From Chloroflexota bacterium (lineage in GTDB: Bacteria; Chloroflexota; Dehalococcoidia; Lucifugimonadales; Lucifugimonadaceae), in NCBI GenBank assembly GCA_002721615.1, contig PBKW01000009.1, forward strand, positions 59,849 through 123,848: DNA of 64,000 nt, written 5' to 3'. Numbering within the stretch: position 1 is the stretch's first letter; every line of letters begins with the position of its first letter. The notes beneath the pieces were generated by a model. That model was given only the letters and a program-made list of their open reading frames with translations. It was not told where the DNA came from and searched no databases. Below, in pieces: positions 10,082-21,065 of the stretch. Made by a program: the position numbers and the translations under genes.

Positions 10082-11441
10082 TTCTTCATCTTATCAAGGA
10101 AAAAAAAATACATCTAATAAGCCTGCTTTATTGCAAGCAATGATTGATGCATTTAGAGTTCCTGATCTTAGATTTAGAATTTTATTCACATTGGGTATAT
10201 TAGTTATTTTCAGATTTTTTGCTCATGTTCCGGTACCTGGTGTTAATAGAGATGCTTTGGCATCTGCTTTTCAAAGTAATCCTCTTCTAGGATTCTTAGA
10301 TCTTTTTTCAGGAGGCGCATTAAGAAATTTAAGTATAGCTGCCTTAGGTGTTTACCCTTATATTACTTCATCGATTATTATGCAGATTCTTACCCCTGTG
10401 ATTCCTACTTTAAAAGAAATGTCTCAGGATGGAGAATCTGGTCGAGCTAAAATCAATCAATTTACTCATTATTTGATGATTCCTATTGCTTTTGTTCAGG
10501 GATGGGGACAATTAACGGTTTTGCAGAATTCTTTTGGTGGTGTTCCTGTAATTTCCGGAATAGGATTTTCTGGAGGAAATGCTATTAGTACATTATCAAT
10601 ATTACTAGCTATGACAGCAGGAACAGCAATACTTGTTTGGATGGGAGAACTTGTAACTGAAAAAGGTATTGGAAATGGTGTTTCCTTAATAATATTCGCT
10701 GGAATTGTTTCTGCTATTCCTCAGCTTTTAGGTCAAGGATTGTTACTTAGGAATCAAACATTTCAATTAATTCTTTTAGTGATAATTGGATTAGTAATAG
10801 TATATTTAATTGTTGTCTTTACTGAAGCTCAGAGAAGAATTCCTGTTCAATATGGAAAAAGTATTTTTAGAGGAGGAAAGATGTATAGGCAATCGGGAGC
10901 ATCTTTTATTCCTTTAAGAGTAAATTCTGCTGGAATGATTCCTTTGATTTTTGCTTTTTCATTATTAATTCTTCCTGCTACTGTTGCTAGTTATTTTGTT
11001 GATCCTTCTAGTGATTCTATTGGTTCTAGAATTGCAGAGACTTTAGCAAATTTTTTGGGACCTGCAAGTACAGGTTATTGGGTATTGGTTTTTATTATGG
11101 TAATGGCATTCACTTTTTTCTATGCATTAGTAATGTTTAATCAACAAAATATTGCTGATAATTTGCAGAAAAATGGAGGTTTTGTTCCAGGAATTAGACC
11201 TGGTAATCCAACTCATGAATATCTTATGAAAGTTATGGTAAGGATTACTTGGGCTGGTGCTATATTTCTTGCATTTGTTGCTGTAATGCCATATTTAGCA
11301 GGGTTAATTACTAATCTTGGAGCTGCTGCTAGTATTATGAGTAGTACTAGTTTGTTGATCATGGTAGGTGTAGCTTTAGATACTTTACGTCAATTAGAAT
11401 CACAGCTTCTCATGCGAAATTATGAAGGCTTTTTGGATTAA
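10071..11441 (+). CDS. secY: Preprotein translocase subunit SecY
   Basis: Multi-TM; HVPVPGVNRDALASAF...RRIPVQYGKSIFRGGKMYRQSGASFIPLRVNSAGMIPLIFA. Confidence 0.98.
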   Translation: MMNSSSSYQGKKNTSNKPALLQAMIDAFRVPDLRFRILFTLGILVIFRFFAHVPVPGVNRDALASAFQSNPLLGFLDLFSGGALRNLSIAALGVYPYITSSIIMQILTPVIPTLKEMSQDGESGRAKINQFTHYLMIPIAFVQGWGQLTVLQNSFGGVPVISGIGFSGGNAISTLSILLAMTAGTAILVWMGELVTEKGIGNGVSLIIFAGIVSAIPQLLGQGLLLRNQTFQLILLVIIGLVIVYLIVVFTEAQRRIPVQYGKSIFRGGKMYRQSGASFIPLRVNSAGMIPLIFAFSLLILPATVASYFVDPSSDSIGSRIAETLANFLGPASTGYWVLVFIMVMAFTFFYALVMFNQQNIADNLQKNGGFVPGIRPGNPTHEYLMKVMVRITWAGAIFLAFVAVMPYLAGLITNLGAAASIMSSTSLLIMVGVALDTLRQLESQLLMRNYEGFLD

Positions 11442-11458
11442 TTATATGTAGGTATGTT

Positions 11459-12001
11459 GTGATTGTAGTTTTTTTAGGACCTCCAGGAGCGGGGAAAGGC
11501 ACCCAAGCCAAGAAATTATCTGATTATTTTGAATGGAGACATTTGTCAACAGGTGATTTGTTGCGTAATGAAGTGAAAAATAAAACTGAATTAGGATTAT
11601 TGGCTAACGAATTTATGAGAAAAGGAGATTTAGTTCCAGATAGTATTATTATAAATATGATTTCTAATATCTTAGAAAATCAAAATTCTGGTATTGTGTT
11701 AGATGGGTTTCCTCGTACTATAGATCAAGCTAAATCTTTAAGACTTTCTCTTGAAGAAATAAGTAAAAAAATTGATAAAGTGTTGTTTTTAGATGTAGAA
11801 GAATCAAATATTACCTCTAGGCTCTCTCAGAGAGGAAGAAAGGATGATGATCCTGAAGTGATTTTGAATAGATTGAGAACATATGGCGAATTAACTCAAC
11901 CATTAATTTCTTTTTATCAGAAAGAAGGATTAATTGAAAAAATTGATGGAAATGGAACTGAGGAAAACGTTTTTAACAACTTATTAAAAGTTGTGGCATG
12001 A
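11459..12001 (+). CDS. adk: Adenylate kinase (short form without LID domain)
   Basis: FLGPPGAGKGTQAKKL, STGDLLRNE, LDGFPRTIDQA; 180 aa, SRLSQRGRKDDDPE replaces the LID. Confidence 0.95.
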   Translation: MIVVFLGPPGAGKGTQAKKLSDYFEWRHLSTGDLLRNEVKNKTELGLLANEFMRKGDLVPDSIIINMISNILENQNSGIVLDGFPRTIDQAKSLRLSLEEISKKIDKVLFLDVEESNITSRLSQRGRKDDDPEVILNRLRTYGELTQPLISFYQKEGLIEKIDGNGTEENVFNNLLKVVA

Positions 12002-12074
12002 ATTTTTATGGATTTTATCTAAAGGAATATATATAATTTTGCATCGCACGAAAACTAAAATTGAAAATATTGGA

Positions 12075-12851
12075 ATGAAAGTGAGTAATTCAATCTCTTT
12101 GAAATCAAATAAAGAATTAGCTTTTATGAAAGAAGCTGGTGCTATAGTTGCAGATGTTATGCAAACAGTAGTATCAAAAGTTGATCCAGGAATAACCACT
12201 AAGGAATTGGATGATATAGCTTTAAAAGAGATAAGTGCTTCGGGAGCTAAACCTGCATTCTTAGGATATTTAGGTTTTCCTGCTTGTTTTTGTATTTCTG
12301 TGAATGATGAAATTGTTCATGGTATTCCTAGTGACAGAAAATTATTTGAAGGAGATATAGTTAGTATTGATGGTGGAGTAATTGTGAATGGATACTATAG
12401 TGATCATGCAGTGACAGTTCCAGTTGGAAAAATCACTGAGAAACTTGATAATTTGATTTTTGATACTCGAAAATCTCTTTATAAAGCTATTGAATTGTGT
12501 AAAGAGGATAATAGAATTGGGGATATAGGAAATGCAATAGAGTCTTATATTATACCCAAGAAATATGGTTTAGTAAGAGAATATGTAGGACATGGAATCG
12601 GTAGGAATTTACATGAAGGTCCCCAAATACCTAATTATGGAGAAAAAGAAACTGGGCTAAAATTAAATAATGGAATGGTAATTGCGATAGAGCCTATGAT
12701 TAATATAGGCGGAGAAAAAACAGTTTTATGTGACGATGGCTGGACTGTTAAGACAGCTGATGGTTCTCAATCTGCTCATTTTGAACATACAGTTGCAATT
12801 ACAGAAGAAGGACCAATAATTTTAACTGAAAATGGAGAAAAAAATGGCTAA
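12075..12851 (+). CDS. map: Methionine aminopeptidase, type I
   Basis: SFCIS-like [53 protein letters not shown] 12075 chosen over GTG 11991. Confidence 0.95.
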   Translation: MKVSNSISLKSNKELAFMKEAGAIVADVMQTVVSKVDPGITTKELDDIALKEISASGAKPAFLGYLGFPACFCISVNDEIVHGIPSDRKLFEGDIVSIDGGVIVNGYYSDHAVTVPVGKITEKLDNLIFDTRKSLYKAIELCKEDNRIGDIGNAIESYIIPKKYGLVREYVGHGIGRNLHEGPQIPNYGEKETGLKLNNGMVIAIEPMINIGGEKTVLCDDGWTVKTADGSQSAHFEHTVAITEEGPIILTENGEKNG

Positions 12852-13062
12852 AAAAGAAGCCATAGAAGTAGAAGGAAAAGTGACTGAAGCTTTGCCAAAT
12901 GCAAATTTTAGGATAGAGTTGGCAAACGGACATAAGGTTTTGGCTCATGTTTCTGGAAAAATAAGAATGCATTTTATTAGGGTAATTCCTGGTGATCGTG
13001 TTTTGGTAGAGTTGTCGCCATATGATTTAACTAGAGGTAGAATTACTTATAGATTTAAATAA
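12844..13062 (+). CDS. infA: Translation initiation factor IF-1
   Basis: [72 protein letters not shown]. Confidence 0.97.
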   Translation: MAKKEAIEVEGKVTEALPNANFRIELANGHKVLAHVSGKIRMHFIRVIPGDRVLVELSPYDLTRGRITYRFK

Positions 13063-13088
13063 AAATCTTAGAATATTAAGGTGATTAA

Positions 13089-13202
13089 GTGAAAGTAAAA
13101 GCTTCAATAAAAAAAAGATGTAATAATTGTAAAATTATTAAGAGAAGAGGTTCTCTTATGGTGATTTGTAAAAACCCAAAGTGTAAACAGAAACAAGGAT
13201 AA
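13089..13202 (+). CDS. rpmJ: 50S ribosomal protein L36 (bL36), zinc-binding type
   Basis: Not in ORF track; GTG-start 37 aa [37 protein letters not shown] with four Cys, between infA and rpsM. Confidence 0.95.
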   Translation: MKVKASIKKRCNNCKIIKRRGSLMVICKNPKCKQKQG

Positions 13203-13204
13203 AT

Positions 13205-13588
13205 ATGGCAATAGTATTAGGTGTAAATATTCCCGATAATAAAAGAATTGAAAATGCTTTGACTAAAATCCAAGGTATAGGTCCTACGATATCCAAAAAT
13301 ATTCTTAATAATGCTGGAATAATTGATAACCCTAGAGTGCATGAATTAGCTGAAGAAGATATGGCAAGGATCAGATCTGCTATTGATGGATTGAACCTTA
13401 ATCTTGAAGGTGATCTAAAAAGAGAAATTAGAGATAATATTAGAAGATTAGTTGATATTAAAAGTTATAAAGGTTCGAGGCACAGGAAAGGGCTTCCTGC
13501 AAATGGTCAGAGAACTAAAACAAATGCTAGAACTAAAAGAGGCAGAAAAACTGCTGTAGCTGGTAATAAACAAACACCCAAACATTAA
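13205..13588 (+). CDS. rpsM: 30S ribosomal protein S13 (uS13)
   Basis: [23 protein letters not shown]...[24 protein letters not shown]. Confidence 0.97.
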   Translation: MAIVLGVNIPDNKRIENALTKIQGIGPTISKNILNNAGIIDNPRVHELAEEDMARIRSAIDGLNLNLEGDLKREIRDNIRRLVDIKSYKGSRHRKGLPANGQRTKTNARTKRGRKTAVAGNKQTPKH

Positions 13589-13605
13589 TATGGAGAAATA
13601 TAGTT

Positions 13606-13992
13606 ATGGCTAGAAAACCTAGAGATAGGAAAAAAGAAAGAAGATTTATTCCTAGATGTAAAGCTTATATTTATGCTACTTTCAATAATACTATTGTGAC
13701 TTTAACTGATCCAGGTGGAAGTGTACTTGCTACTTCTAGTGCTGGAGCAGTTGGGTTTTCTGGATCTAGAAAATCTAGTGCTTTTGCAGCTCAGAGAACT
13801 GCTGAAGCTGTTGTTAAAAAAGCAGAAGGATTTGGTGTTAAATCTATAAATATTATTGTTAAAGGTCCAGGTGCAGGTAGAGAAGCAGCTATAAGGGCTT
13901 TGCAAGCAAATGGAATGCATGTAGTTAGTATTAAAGATGTTACTCCTATACCACACAATGGTTGTAGGCCTCCAAAGAAAAGAAGAGTTTAA
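13606..13992 (+). CDS. rpsK: 30S ribosomal protein S11 (uS11)
   Basis: [19 protein letters not shown]...[19 protein letters not shown]. Confidence 0.98.
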   Translation: MARKPRDRKKERRFIPRCKAYIYATFNNTIVTLTDPGGSVLATSSAGAVGFSGSRKSSAFAAQRTAEAVVKKAEGFGVKSINIIVKGPGAGREAAIRALQANGMHVVSIKDVTPIPHNGCRPPKKRRV

Positions 13993-14013
13993 TCAAAATA
14001 TATAAGGATCTAA

Positions 14014-14622
14014 ATGTCAAGAGATATATCACCAAAATGTAAATCATGTAGAAAATTTGGAATGAAAATGTGTTCTAAGCCTCCAGGTAAATGTGCATTT
14101 GAAAAGAGAAGAGGAAATAGAAATACATTTACTAGAAGGCTTTCTGATCATGGAACTCAACTTAAAGAAAAACAAAAGGCTAGAGTTACTTATGGTGTTC
14201 AAGAACGACAGTTCCGTAGATACATGAATTTAGCTGGAAGATCAGAAGGAATTACAGGTGATAATTTAATAAAAATTTTAGAAAGTAGATTGGACAATGT
14301 TGCTTATCGATTAGGTTTTGGAGAATCAAGACAACAAATCAGGCAATGGATTAATCATGGACATATCACTGTTAATCAAAAGAAAGTTAATATTCCTAGT
14401 TATCAAATCAAACCGGGAGATAAAATATCTTTTAAGGAAACTTCAAAGAAGAAAACTTTCTTTGATACAGTAACTCAAACAATTGGTTCACGTACAGTCC
14501 CTGATTGGCTTCAGTGTGATAATAGTGATATTTCTGGTGTTGTTTTAAAGATGCCAGAAGTTACAGGAATAGATATAGGAATTAATACTAGGCTTATAGT
14601 TGAATATTATTCAAGGAGATAG
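14014..14622 (+). CDS. rpsD: 30S ribosomal protein S4 (uS4), Cys-containing type
   Basis: CKSCRKFGMKMCSKPPGKCAFEKR...KVNIPSYQIKPGD S4 domain. Confidence 0.97.
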   Translation: MSRDISPKCKSCRKFGMKMCSKPPGKCAFEKRRGNRNTFTRRLSDHGTQLKEKQKARVTYGVQERQFRRYMNLAGRSEGITGDNLIKILESRLDNVAYRLGFGESRQQIRQWINHGHITVNQKKVNIPSYQIKPGDKISFKETSKKKTFFDTVTQTIGSRTVPDWLQCDNSDISGVVLKMPEVTGIDIGINTRLIVEYYSRR

Positions 14623-14630
14623 ATGCAATA

Positions 14631-15647
14631 ATGCAAGAAGAAATAGAAAAACTTTATGGATTAAATACTGTAGAAGATGCTACAGAAGAAGAAAAAGAAG
14701 AACTCAAAATTTCTTTTAAAATAATTGAAGAAAATGAAAAGTATGGAAAGTTTGTTCTTGAACCATTGTCAAAAGGTTGGGGAGATACTTTAGGTAATCC
14801 TTTACGAAGAACATTGTTAAATTCTCTTCCAGGTGCAGCAATTACATGGGCTCGTATAGGTGGAGTTGAACATGAATATTCTTCATTGGATGGCATTAAA
14901 GAAGAAGTATTGGAATTATTATTAAATTTAAAAAATGTTAGAGTGAAAGCTTTGACTGATCGGTCAGGTAGGCTTAGACTTGAGGCTAATGGTGTTGGTG
15001 AAGTCACTGGAGCTGATATTATGTCTAGTGCTGATTTTGAAATTGTTAATGGAGATGTACATTTAGCTTCTTTAGATTCTCAAGATTCGATATTAGAAGT
15101 AGAATTAAATGTGGAGACTGGAACAGGTTATATTCCTGCAGACAAGGAAGCTCAAGAAGGATTACCTATAGGTGTTTTACCTGTAGATGCAATATTCACC
15201 CCTATTAAGAAAGTTAATGTTGATGTAGAAAGCACTAGAGTTGGAAAAAGATCTGATCTTGAAAAATTAACTATTGAAGTTTGGACAGATGGTACGATCG
15301 ACCCTCTAAATGCGGTAAAAAAATCATCAGATTTACTTATGAATAGATTCTTTCAAATTAAAGAAGCTAAAGATAGAACTGAAGAAGAACCTACTGCTAT
15401 TTCAACTGGAGTAACACCTGAAATTTATAATACTTTAGTAGAGAATTTAGACTTGTCAGCTAGAACTTTAAATTGTCTAAAAAGGGCTAATTTAAATAGA
15501 GTTGGAGACGTGATAGCTGTACCAAGAGCAGAGTTATTGAAAATAAGAAATTTTGGTCAAAGGTCAGTCACAGAGTTATTTGAAAAGCTTGAAAGTCATG
15601 GGGTTACTCCTGAAGGTTCAGTAAATAAATCAGAAGATGAAGGCTGA
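14631..15647 (+). CDS. rpoA: DNA-directed RNA polymerase subunit alpha
   Basis: GKFVLEPLSKGWGDTLGNPLRRTLLNSLPGAAI...LDLSARTLNCLKRANLNRVGDV. Confidence 0.98.
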   Translation: MQEEIEKLYGLNTVEDATEEEKEELKISFKIIEENEKYGKFVLEPLSKGWGDTLGNPLRRTLLNSLPGAAITWARIGGVEHEYSSLDGIKEEVLELLLNLKNVRVKALTDRSGRLRLEANGVGEVTGADIMSSADFEIVNGDVHLASLDSQDSILEVELNVETGTGYIPADKEAQEGLPIGVLPVDAIFTPIKKVNVDVESTRVGKRSDLEKLTIEVWTDGTIDPLNAVKKSSDLLMNRFFQIKEAKDRTEEEPTAISTGVTPEIYNTLVENLDLSARTLNCLKRANLNRVGDVIAVPRAELLKIRNFGQRSVTELFEKLESHGVTPEGSVNKSEDEG

Positions 15648-15664
15648 TATGATTGGAGGAAAAA

Positions 15665-16030
15665 ATGAGGCATAGAGTTTCAGGTTTTAAATTAGGAAGA
15701 AAATCTTCTTCAAGAAAAGCACTATATAAAAATCTTGTAACAGATTTTCTTAAATATGGTTCTATTAAAACTACCCATGCAAAAGCAAAAGCTATTCAAC
15801 CTATAGTTGAGCAAATTATTACTTTAGGCAAAAAAGGAACATATCAAGATAAAAGAATTGTGTCTCGATTTATTATTGATCCTCAAGTTCAAGAGAAAGT
15901 TTTTGGAGAAATAAGTGTAAACTTAAAAGATCGTACAAGTGGTTTTACTAGGATAACTAAATTAGGTTTACGGAAAGGTGATACAGCTCCTATGGCAGAA
16001 ATAAGCCTTGTGGATACTCTAGGAGATTAA
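15665..16030 (+). CDS. rplQ: 50S ribosomal protein L17 (bL17)
   Basis: MRHRVSGFKLGRKSSSRKALYKNLVTDFLKYGSIKTTHAKAKAIQPIVE. Confidence 0.96.
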   Translation: MRHRVSGFKLGRKSSSRKALYKNLVTDFLKYGSIKTTHAKAKAIQPIVEQIITLGKKGTYQDKRIVSRFIIDPQVQEKVFGEISVNLKDRTSGFTRITKLGLRKGDTAPMAEISLVDTLGD

Positions 16031-16036
16031 CTCATT

Positions 16037-16840
16037 ATGTTTGTTGCAGCTGTTTTAGAATATGATGGTACAAATTTTTCAGGTTCACAATTTCAGAAAA
16101 ATTCTCGAACAGTTCAAGGAGAATTAGAATTAGCTCTTCATAAAACTTTTAATATTTATAATAGAGTGAAATTCGCTAGTAGAACTGATTCAGGAGTGCA
16201 TTCTTTAGGACAAATAGTTTTAATTAATATTGATAACGATATTCCAATTCAAAAATTCCCAAAGGTTATTAATGATAATTTACCATTAGATATTAGATTA
16301 AGAGAAATTAAGAAGGTTAATAAATCTTTTGATCCACGAAGAGATGCTCTAGCTAGAGAGTATATTTATAAAATATCTTTAAAAGAATATCTATCTCCTT
16401 TTGAATCAAGATTTTTATCTAATTATGGTTCCAATATAGATTTTTCACTTCTCAAGAAAGCATCATCATTGTTTGAAGGAGTGTATGATTTTAAATCTTT
16501 TTCCGGAAGTTCTTTTAATAATGTAAAATCTTCAGTTAGAAGGATACTAAATATTACTTGTGTAAAAAAGGAAAGATTGATAGAAATAAGAGTTCTAGGA
16601 AACTCCTTTATTCATCAACAATTAAGAAGGATGGTTGCTTTAATGATAAAAATTAGTCAGGGAGAATATGCTCTTACTAAGATACAAGATATGCTTTTTT
16701 CAAACGAAAGAAAAACATTATCATTAATAGCTCCTCCTAATGGACTATATTTGAGTAAAATTTTATATGCTGATGGTTTGTTTGATACTGATTATAATAA
16801 CCAAATCACCGAGGTAGAATATGTCAATTCATCTAAATAG
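16037..16840 (+). CDS. truA: tRNA pseudouridine synthase A
   Basis: LEYDGTNFSGSQFQKNSRTVQGELE...ASRTDSGVHSLGQ. Confidence 0.95.
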   Translation: MFVAAVLEYDGTNFSGSQFQKNSRTVQGELELALHKTFNIYNRVKFASRTDSGVHSLGQIVLINIDNDIPIQKFPKVINDNLPLDIRLREIKKVNKSFDPRRDALAREYIYKISLKEYLSPFESRFLSNYGSNIDFSLLKKASSLFEGVYDFKSFSGSSFNNVKSSVRRILNITCVKKERLIEIRVLGNSFIHQQLRRMVALMIKISQGEYALTKIQDMLFSNERKTLSLIAPPNGLYLSKILYADGLFDTDYNNQITEVEYVNSSK

Positions 16841-17378
16841 AATAAATCTTAAAGGGAAAGATGTTACTTCTAAGTGGCATTTAATTGATGCTGATGGAAA
16901 AATTTTAGGTCGACTTGCATCTGAAATTGCAAGATTGTTAATAGGAAAAGATAAACCAACTTATTCTAGGAATTTATTATCTGGAGACTTTGTTGTAGTT
17001 ATAAATTCCCAAGGTATTCGTTTAACGGGAAATAAATCTGAAACAAAAAAATATTGGAGACATAGTGGATATCCAGGTGGAATGAGTGAGATTTCTTTTA
17101 AAGTTATGAAAGAAAAAGATCAACAATTTATTATCAAAAATGCAGTAAAAGGGATGTTACCTAAGAATAAACAGGGAAATAAAATTTTATCAAGACTTAA
17201 AGTTTATGGAGGAAATGATCATCCTCATGAATCTCAAATTATTGCATCTAATAAAGGTTTGAATATCATTTATGATCAAAATGTTGGAAATTTGAATTCT
17301 ACTCAGAAATTAAAAGATCAAAATAATATTTCTAGAAAATCTAAGAAAAAAACACAAAAAGATAAAAATTCAGAATAA
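16821..17378 (+). CDS. rplM: 50S ribosomal protein L13 (uL13)
   Basis: WHLIDADGKILGRLASEIARLLIGKDKPTYSRN...KGMLPKNKQG. Confidence 0.96.
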   Translation: MSIHLNRINLKGKDVTSKWHLIDADGKILGRLASEIARLLIGKDKPTYSRNLLSGDFVVVINSQGIRLTGNKSETKKYWRHSGYPGGMSEISFKVMKEKDQQFIIKNAVKGMLPKNKQGNKILSRLKVYGGNDHPHESQIIASNKGLNIIYDQNVGNLNSTQKLKDQNNISRKSKKKTQKDKNSE

Positions 17379-17405
17379 AATATATATTTGTAAAAAGGTG
17401 CTGAA

Positions 17406-17801
17406 GTGACACAAGAAAAATATTATTACGGAACTGGAAGGAGAAAAAGTGCTATTGCTAGAGTAAGAGTATTTAATACTCCTGGATCTATAACTGTTAA
17501 TGGAAAATCTTTAGAAGATTTTATTACTGTAGATTCATGGAAGCAACATGCAATAAGACCACTTGTAGTTACTGATATGGAAGGTTCTTTGACTGTGAAT
17601 ATTAAAAGTCATGGAGGAGGACTATCTGGTCAAGCTGGCGCTATATCTTTAGGTATTGCTAGAGCTATTATCAATTTAGATCCTAACCTAAGAAAAGCTC
17701 TAAAATCTGCTGGTTTATTGACTCGAGATTCAAGAGTTAAAGAAAGTAAGAAATATGGCCTTAAGAGAGCAAGGAAGGCTCCTCAATATACTAAAAGATA
17801 G
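17406..17801 (+). CDS. rpsI: 30S ribosomal protein S9 (uS9)
   Basis: YYGTGRRKSAIARVRV...GLLTRDSRVKESKKYGLKRARKAPQYTKR. Confidence 0.98.
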   Translation: MTQEKYYYGTGRRKSAIARVRVFNTPGSITVNGKSLEDFITVDSWKQHAIRPLVVTDMEGSLTVNIKSHGGGLSGQAGAISLGIARAIINLDPNLRKALKSAGLLTRDSRVKESKKYGLKRARKAPQYTKR

Positions 17802-17807
17802 TTTTTT

Positions 17808-18665
17808 TTATGTGATATTCGATATTTCGATTACCCTGTCTTTTCCGGAGAGATCTTTTAAAGAATAAATCTTTGCTGATTTTAAATATATATTAATGAG
17901 GTTTTCTATATATTTTAATTGAGTGCTATCAATTTCTAAAATTACCTTACTATTGTTGTCTTTAACAATATCTGGAAGAATTTCTATTAAGTTTGCGATT
18001 ATTTCTATTCCTTTTTCACCTCCATCAAGCGCCAATCTAGGTTCGAATTTTAGTTCAGCTGGTAAACTAGGGAATCTTTTTTTAGGTATATATGGAAGAT
18101 TGGCTACAATAAAATTATATTTTATATTTAAATGATCACGAAAATCTTGATTGAAAAGATTTATTTTTCTATCTAAATTATGTAATTTAATATTTTTTTT
18201 AGTTAGACTAATTGCTTTCTTGGAAATATCTAGGGCGCTTACAGTGATGTGAGGATATATTAATTTTAGAGTTATAGCTATTATTCCGCTTCCAGTACCT
18301 ATGTCTAAAATAGATAAGTTATTGTTACAAGATTTTGAAATATTATATAAACATCTATCTACTAATAACTCTGTTTCGGGTCTAGGAATTAAAATTCCAG
18401 GAGAAATATGGAACTTTTTACCATAAAAATAACATTCTCTTGTAATATAAGGAAGAGGTATTCTTTTTTTTCTTTTTTCTAATATTTTCTTAACTTTTTC
18501 ATATTCTATTTTAGAACATTCATGATTCAAATTTGAATATAATTTTTCTGTGGAAATATTAAGAACATTTTCAATGATTATTTCAGCTTCAACTTGAAAT
18601 TCAGAGATATCTTTCTGAGATAATTCCTCTTTTATTTCTTTGAGAATTTCTCCAATAGTTGGCAT
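17808..18665 (-). CDS. prmC: Peptide chain release factor N5-glutamine methyltransferase (HemK/PrmC)
   Basis: ILIPRPETELLVD, ILDIGTGSGIIAI, FIVANLPYIP. Confidence 0.93.
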   Translation of the reverse strand: MPTIGEILKEIKEELSQKDISEFQVEAEIIIENVLNISTEKLYSNLNHECSKIEYEKVKKILEKRKKRIPLPYITRECYFYGKKFHISPGILIPRPETELLVDRCLYNISKSCNNNLSILDIGTGSGIIAITLKLIYPHITVSALDISKKAISLTKKNIKLHNLDRKINLFNQDFRDHLNIKYNFIVANLPYIPKKRFPSLPAELKFEPRLALDGGEKGIEIIANLIEILPDIVKDNNSKVILEIDSTQLKYIENLINIYLKSAKIYSLKDLSGKDRVIEISNIT

Positions 18666-18670
18666 AAATG

Positions 18671-19747
18671 TTAAGAGTTACTTAATTTTCTAGCTTGAAA
18701 TTCTTGAATAAGAGGATTAATAATTTCGTCTAGGTTGCCATCTAAAATTGAGGATAAATTATGAGAAGTGAAGTTAATTCTATGATCAGTCACTCTTCCT
18801 TGTGGAAAATTATAAGTTCTAATTTTTTCTGATCTGTCTCCTGTACCAACTTGTACTCTTCTATCTTTCTCTAATTGTTCTTGTTGTTTTTTATATTCTA
18901 TATCCCATAATTTAGCTTTTAATAAATCCATAGCTATCAAGCGGTTCTGACTTTGAGATCTTTCTCTTTGGCAAGTAACTATGATTCCAGTTGGATTATG
19001 TGTTAATCGGACTGCTGTAGCCACCTTATTAACATTTTGACCTCCAGCTCCACCAGAATGAAATATATCAGTCCTTATATCTTCAACATTTATTTCTATA
19101 TCTATATCTTCTGATTTTGGTAGTATAGCCACTGTAATTGCAGAAGTATGTATTCTGCCTTGAGATTCTGTTGAAGGTACTCTTTGTACTCTGTGTGTTC
19201 CTGCTTCATGTTTTAATCTACTAAATACTCCCTTACCTTTAATTTCGAAAGTAACTTCTTTTAAACCACCAAGACCTGTATCGTTTATATTTACAATTTG
19301 AGTTTTCCAATGATTTAATTCTGAAAATCTTTGGTACATTCTGTATATATCTGCAGCAAAAAGACCTGCTTCATCTCCACCTGTTCCAGCTCTAATTTCT
19401 ACTATAGCATCTGCTTCATCTCTGATATCTTTAGGTATAAGTTCTTTTTCTAACTTTTTTGAAATTAGGTGAATTTTTTCGGAAATTTCTTTTTGTTCTA
19501 TTTTTGCAAGTTCGATGATATCAGGATCTGAATCTGTATCTTCTATTTTTTTTGAGTTTATAAGTTCTTTCGCAAAATGATTGTATTGATCAAACAATGA
19601 GACGATATTTTTTAATTGATTATGTTCTTTGGCTAATTTAGTGATGGTTTCTGGATTTGAAGCATTTTGAGGATCTCCCATCAAATCTTCTATTTCCAAA
19701 AAACGAGTTTTAATATTTTTTAGTTTTTCAATAGTTTTTTCATTCAT
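18671..19747 (-). CDS. prfA: Peptide chain release factor 1
   Basis: [27 protein letters not shown] with [16 protein letters not shown]. Confidence 0.97.
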   Translation of the reverse strand: MNEKTIEKLKNIKTRFLEIEDLMGDPQNASNPETITKLAKEHNQLKNIVSLFDQYNHFAKELINSKKIEDTDSDPDIIELAKIEQKEISEKIHLISKKLEKELIPKDIRDEADAIVEIRAGTGGDEAGLFAADIYRMYQRFSELNHWKTQIVNINDTGLGGLKEVTFEIKGKGVFSRLKHEAGTHRVQRVPSTESQGRIHTSAITVAILPKSEDIDIEINVEDIRTDIFHSGGAGGQNVNKVATAVRLTHNPTGIIVTCQRERSQSQNRLIAMDLLKAKLWDIEYKKQQEQLEKDRRVQVGTGDRSEKIRTYNFPQGRVTDHRINFTSHNLSSILDGNLDEIINPLIQEFQARKLSNS

Positions 19748-19771
19748 AAATAGATTTTTCAGTGGAGAAAT

Positions 19772-21058
19772 TTAGATTTTTTTTAATATTTTTAAAATAT
19801 TTTTTGGAGACAAATCTACAGGTTTTTCTGATGAATCTTTTAAGTTTTTTATTAAAGCGGAACTCTTTTCTAATTCTTTTTCACCGATTATTAAAACATT
19901 TTCTGAGTTACATGAATTAGCATATCTCATTTGACCTTTAATGCTCCTGTTCTTTGGAGCTAATATTACAGAAATATTGTTATTTCTTAAGAAAGTCGCT
20001 ATTTCTATACAAGTATTAGTAAGATCTTGATTTCCTAAGCTTATCATCGTTAATTTAGGACCTTTATTTATATAATTATCTGGAAGAAGAAATTGTTGAT
20101 TTTCTAGATTAAGAATTATTCTTTCTATACCACTGCCAAAGCCTACACCAGGTACATCTGGTCCTCCTAATAAGTTCATTAGATCATCATATCTTCCTCC
20201 AGATAATATACTGCTTTGAGATTTTTCCTCGTTGGGATGTATTTCAAAAACGGTTCTATTATAATAATCAAGTCCTCTCACTAGTTTATGATCTATTTCT
20301 ATATCAAATTTAGTATAAGTTTTTGTCAAATTATGAACATTATTTAGTACTGAATTCCAGTGTAATTTACTTTCTTCATCTAAATAATCTATTGATTTAG
20401 GAGAATTTTCTTTTAAATTTTCTAAGTTGTTATCCTTAGAATCTAATAATCTTATTGGATTTGTTTCTAGTCGTTTTTTATCTACAGAATTCATTTGAGA
20501 TTTATAGGGGCCAAAAAAAAGTTTTAAATCTTCTGAAAATTTTGATCTTGTAGTTAAATCTCCTATGCTATTAATTTTAATTTTAAGGTTTTTTAATCCT
20601 AAAGAATTAAGGTAATGTAGGGCTAATTCTATTAATTCTGAATCAATTTCAGGAGATTCATCTCCAAAAACTTCAGCTCCAAATTGGTGATGTTGTCTTA
20701 AACGTCCTGATTGAGGCCTTTCGTGTCTATACATTGAACTTATGTAGAATAATCTTATAGGTTTAGGGAGATTATTCATTCCATTTTCTATGAATGCTCT
20801 ACAAGTAGCAGCAGTTCCTTCTGGTTTGAGAGTAAAACTTTTTTCACTAGAATCAGTAAATGAATACATTTCTTTTTGAACTATGTCTGAATCGGATCCT
20901 ACTCCTCTTTGAAATAGTTCAGTTTCTTCAAAAGTAGGTGTTGATATTTCTTTAAAACCAAAAATTTCAGAAGAATTTTTAGCTATGTTATTAATAAAAT
21001 TCCAGATACCTTGTTGTTCTGGCAGAATATCTGATGTCCCTCTAGGTGCTTGATACAT
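19772..21058 (-). CDS. hisS: Histidyl-tRNA synthetase
   Basis: MYQAPRGTSDILPEQQ, class II motifs FRYERPQ-like YRHERPQSGRLRQHHQFGAE; ATG 21058 chosen over upstream TTG-type start. Confidence 0.96.
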   Translation of the reverse strand: MYQAPRGTSDILPEQQGIWNFINNIAKNSSEIFGFKEISTPTFEETELFQRGVGSDSDIVQKEMYSFTDSSEKSFTLKPEGTAATCRAFIENGMNNLPKPIRLFYISSMYRHERPQSGRLRQHHQFGAEVFGDESPEIDSELIELALHYLNSLGLKNLKIKINSIGDLTTRSKFSEDLKLFFGPYKSQMNSVDKKRLETNPIRLLDSKDNNLENLKENSPKSIDYLDEESKLHWNSVLNNVHNLTKTYTKFDIEIDHKLVRGLDYYNRTVFEIHPNEEKSQSSILSGGRYDDLMNLLGGPDVPGVGFGSGIERIILNLENQQFLLPDNYINKGPKLTMISLGNQDLTNTCIEIATFLRNNNISVILAPKNRSIKGQMRYANSCNSENVLIIGEKELEKSSALIKNLKDSSEKPVDLSPKNILKILKKI

Positions 21059-21065
21059 ATTAACC

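Noticed and set aside
9808-10113. 101-aa minus-strand ORF over rplO/secY
   Set aside because: Antisense to two conserved genes; translation has no family features
13702-13956. 84-aa minus-strand ORF inside rpsK
   Set aside because: Antisense to a conserved ribosomal gene; low-complexity Ser/Cys-rich translation
18040-18110. NPPY to NLPY change in PrmC as evidence of inactivation
   Set aside because: The N-x-P-Y core is kept and the rest of the protein looks intact, so function is probably retained
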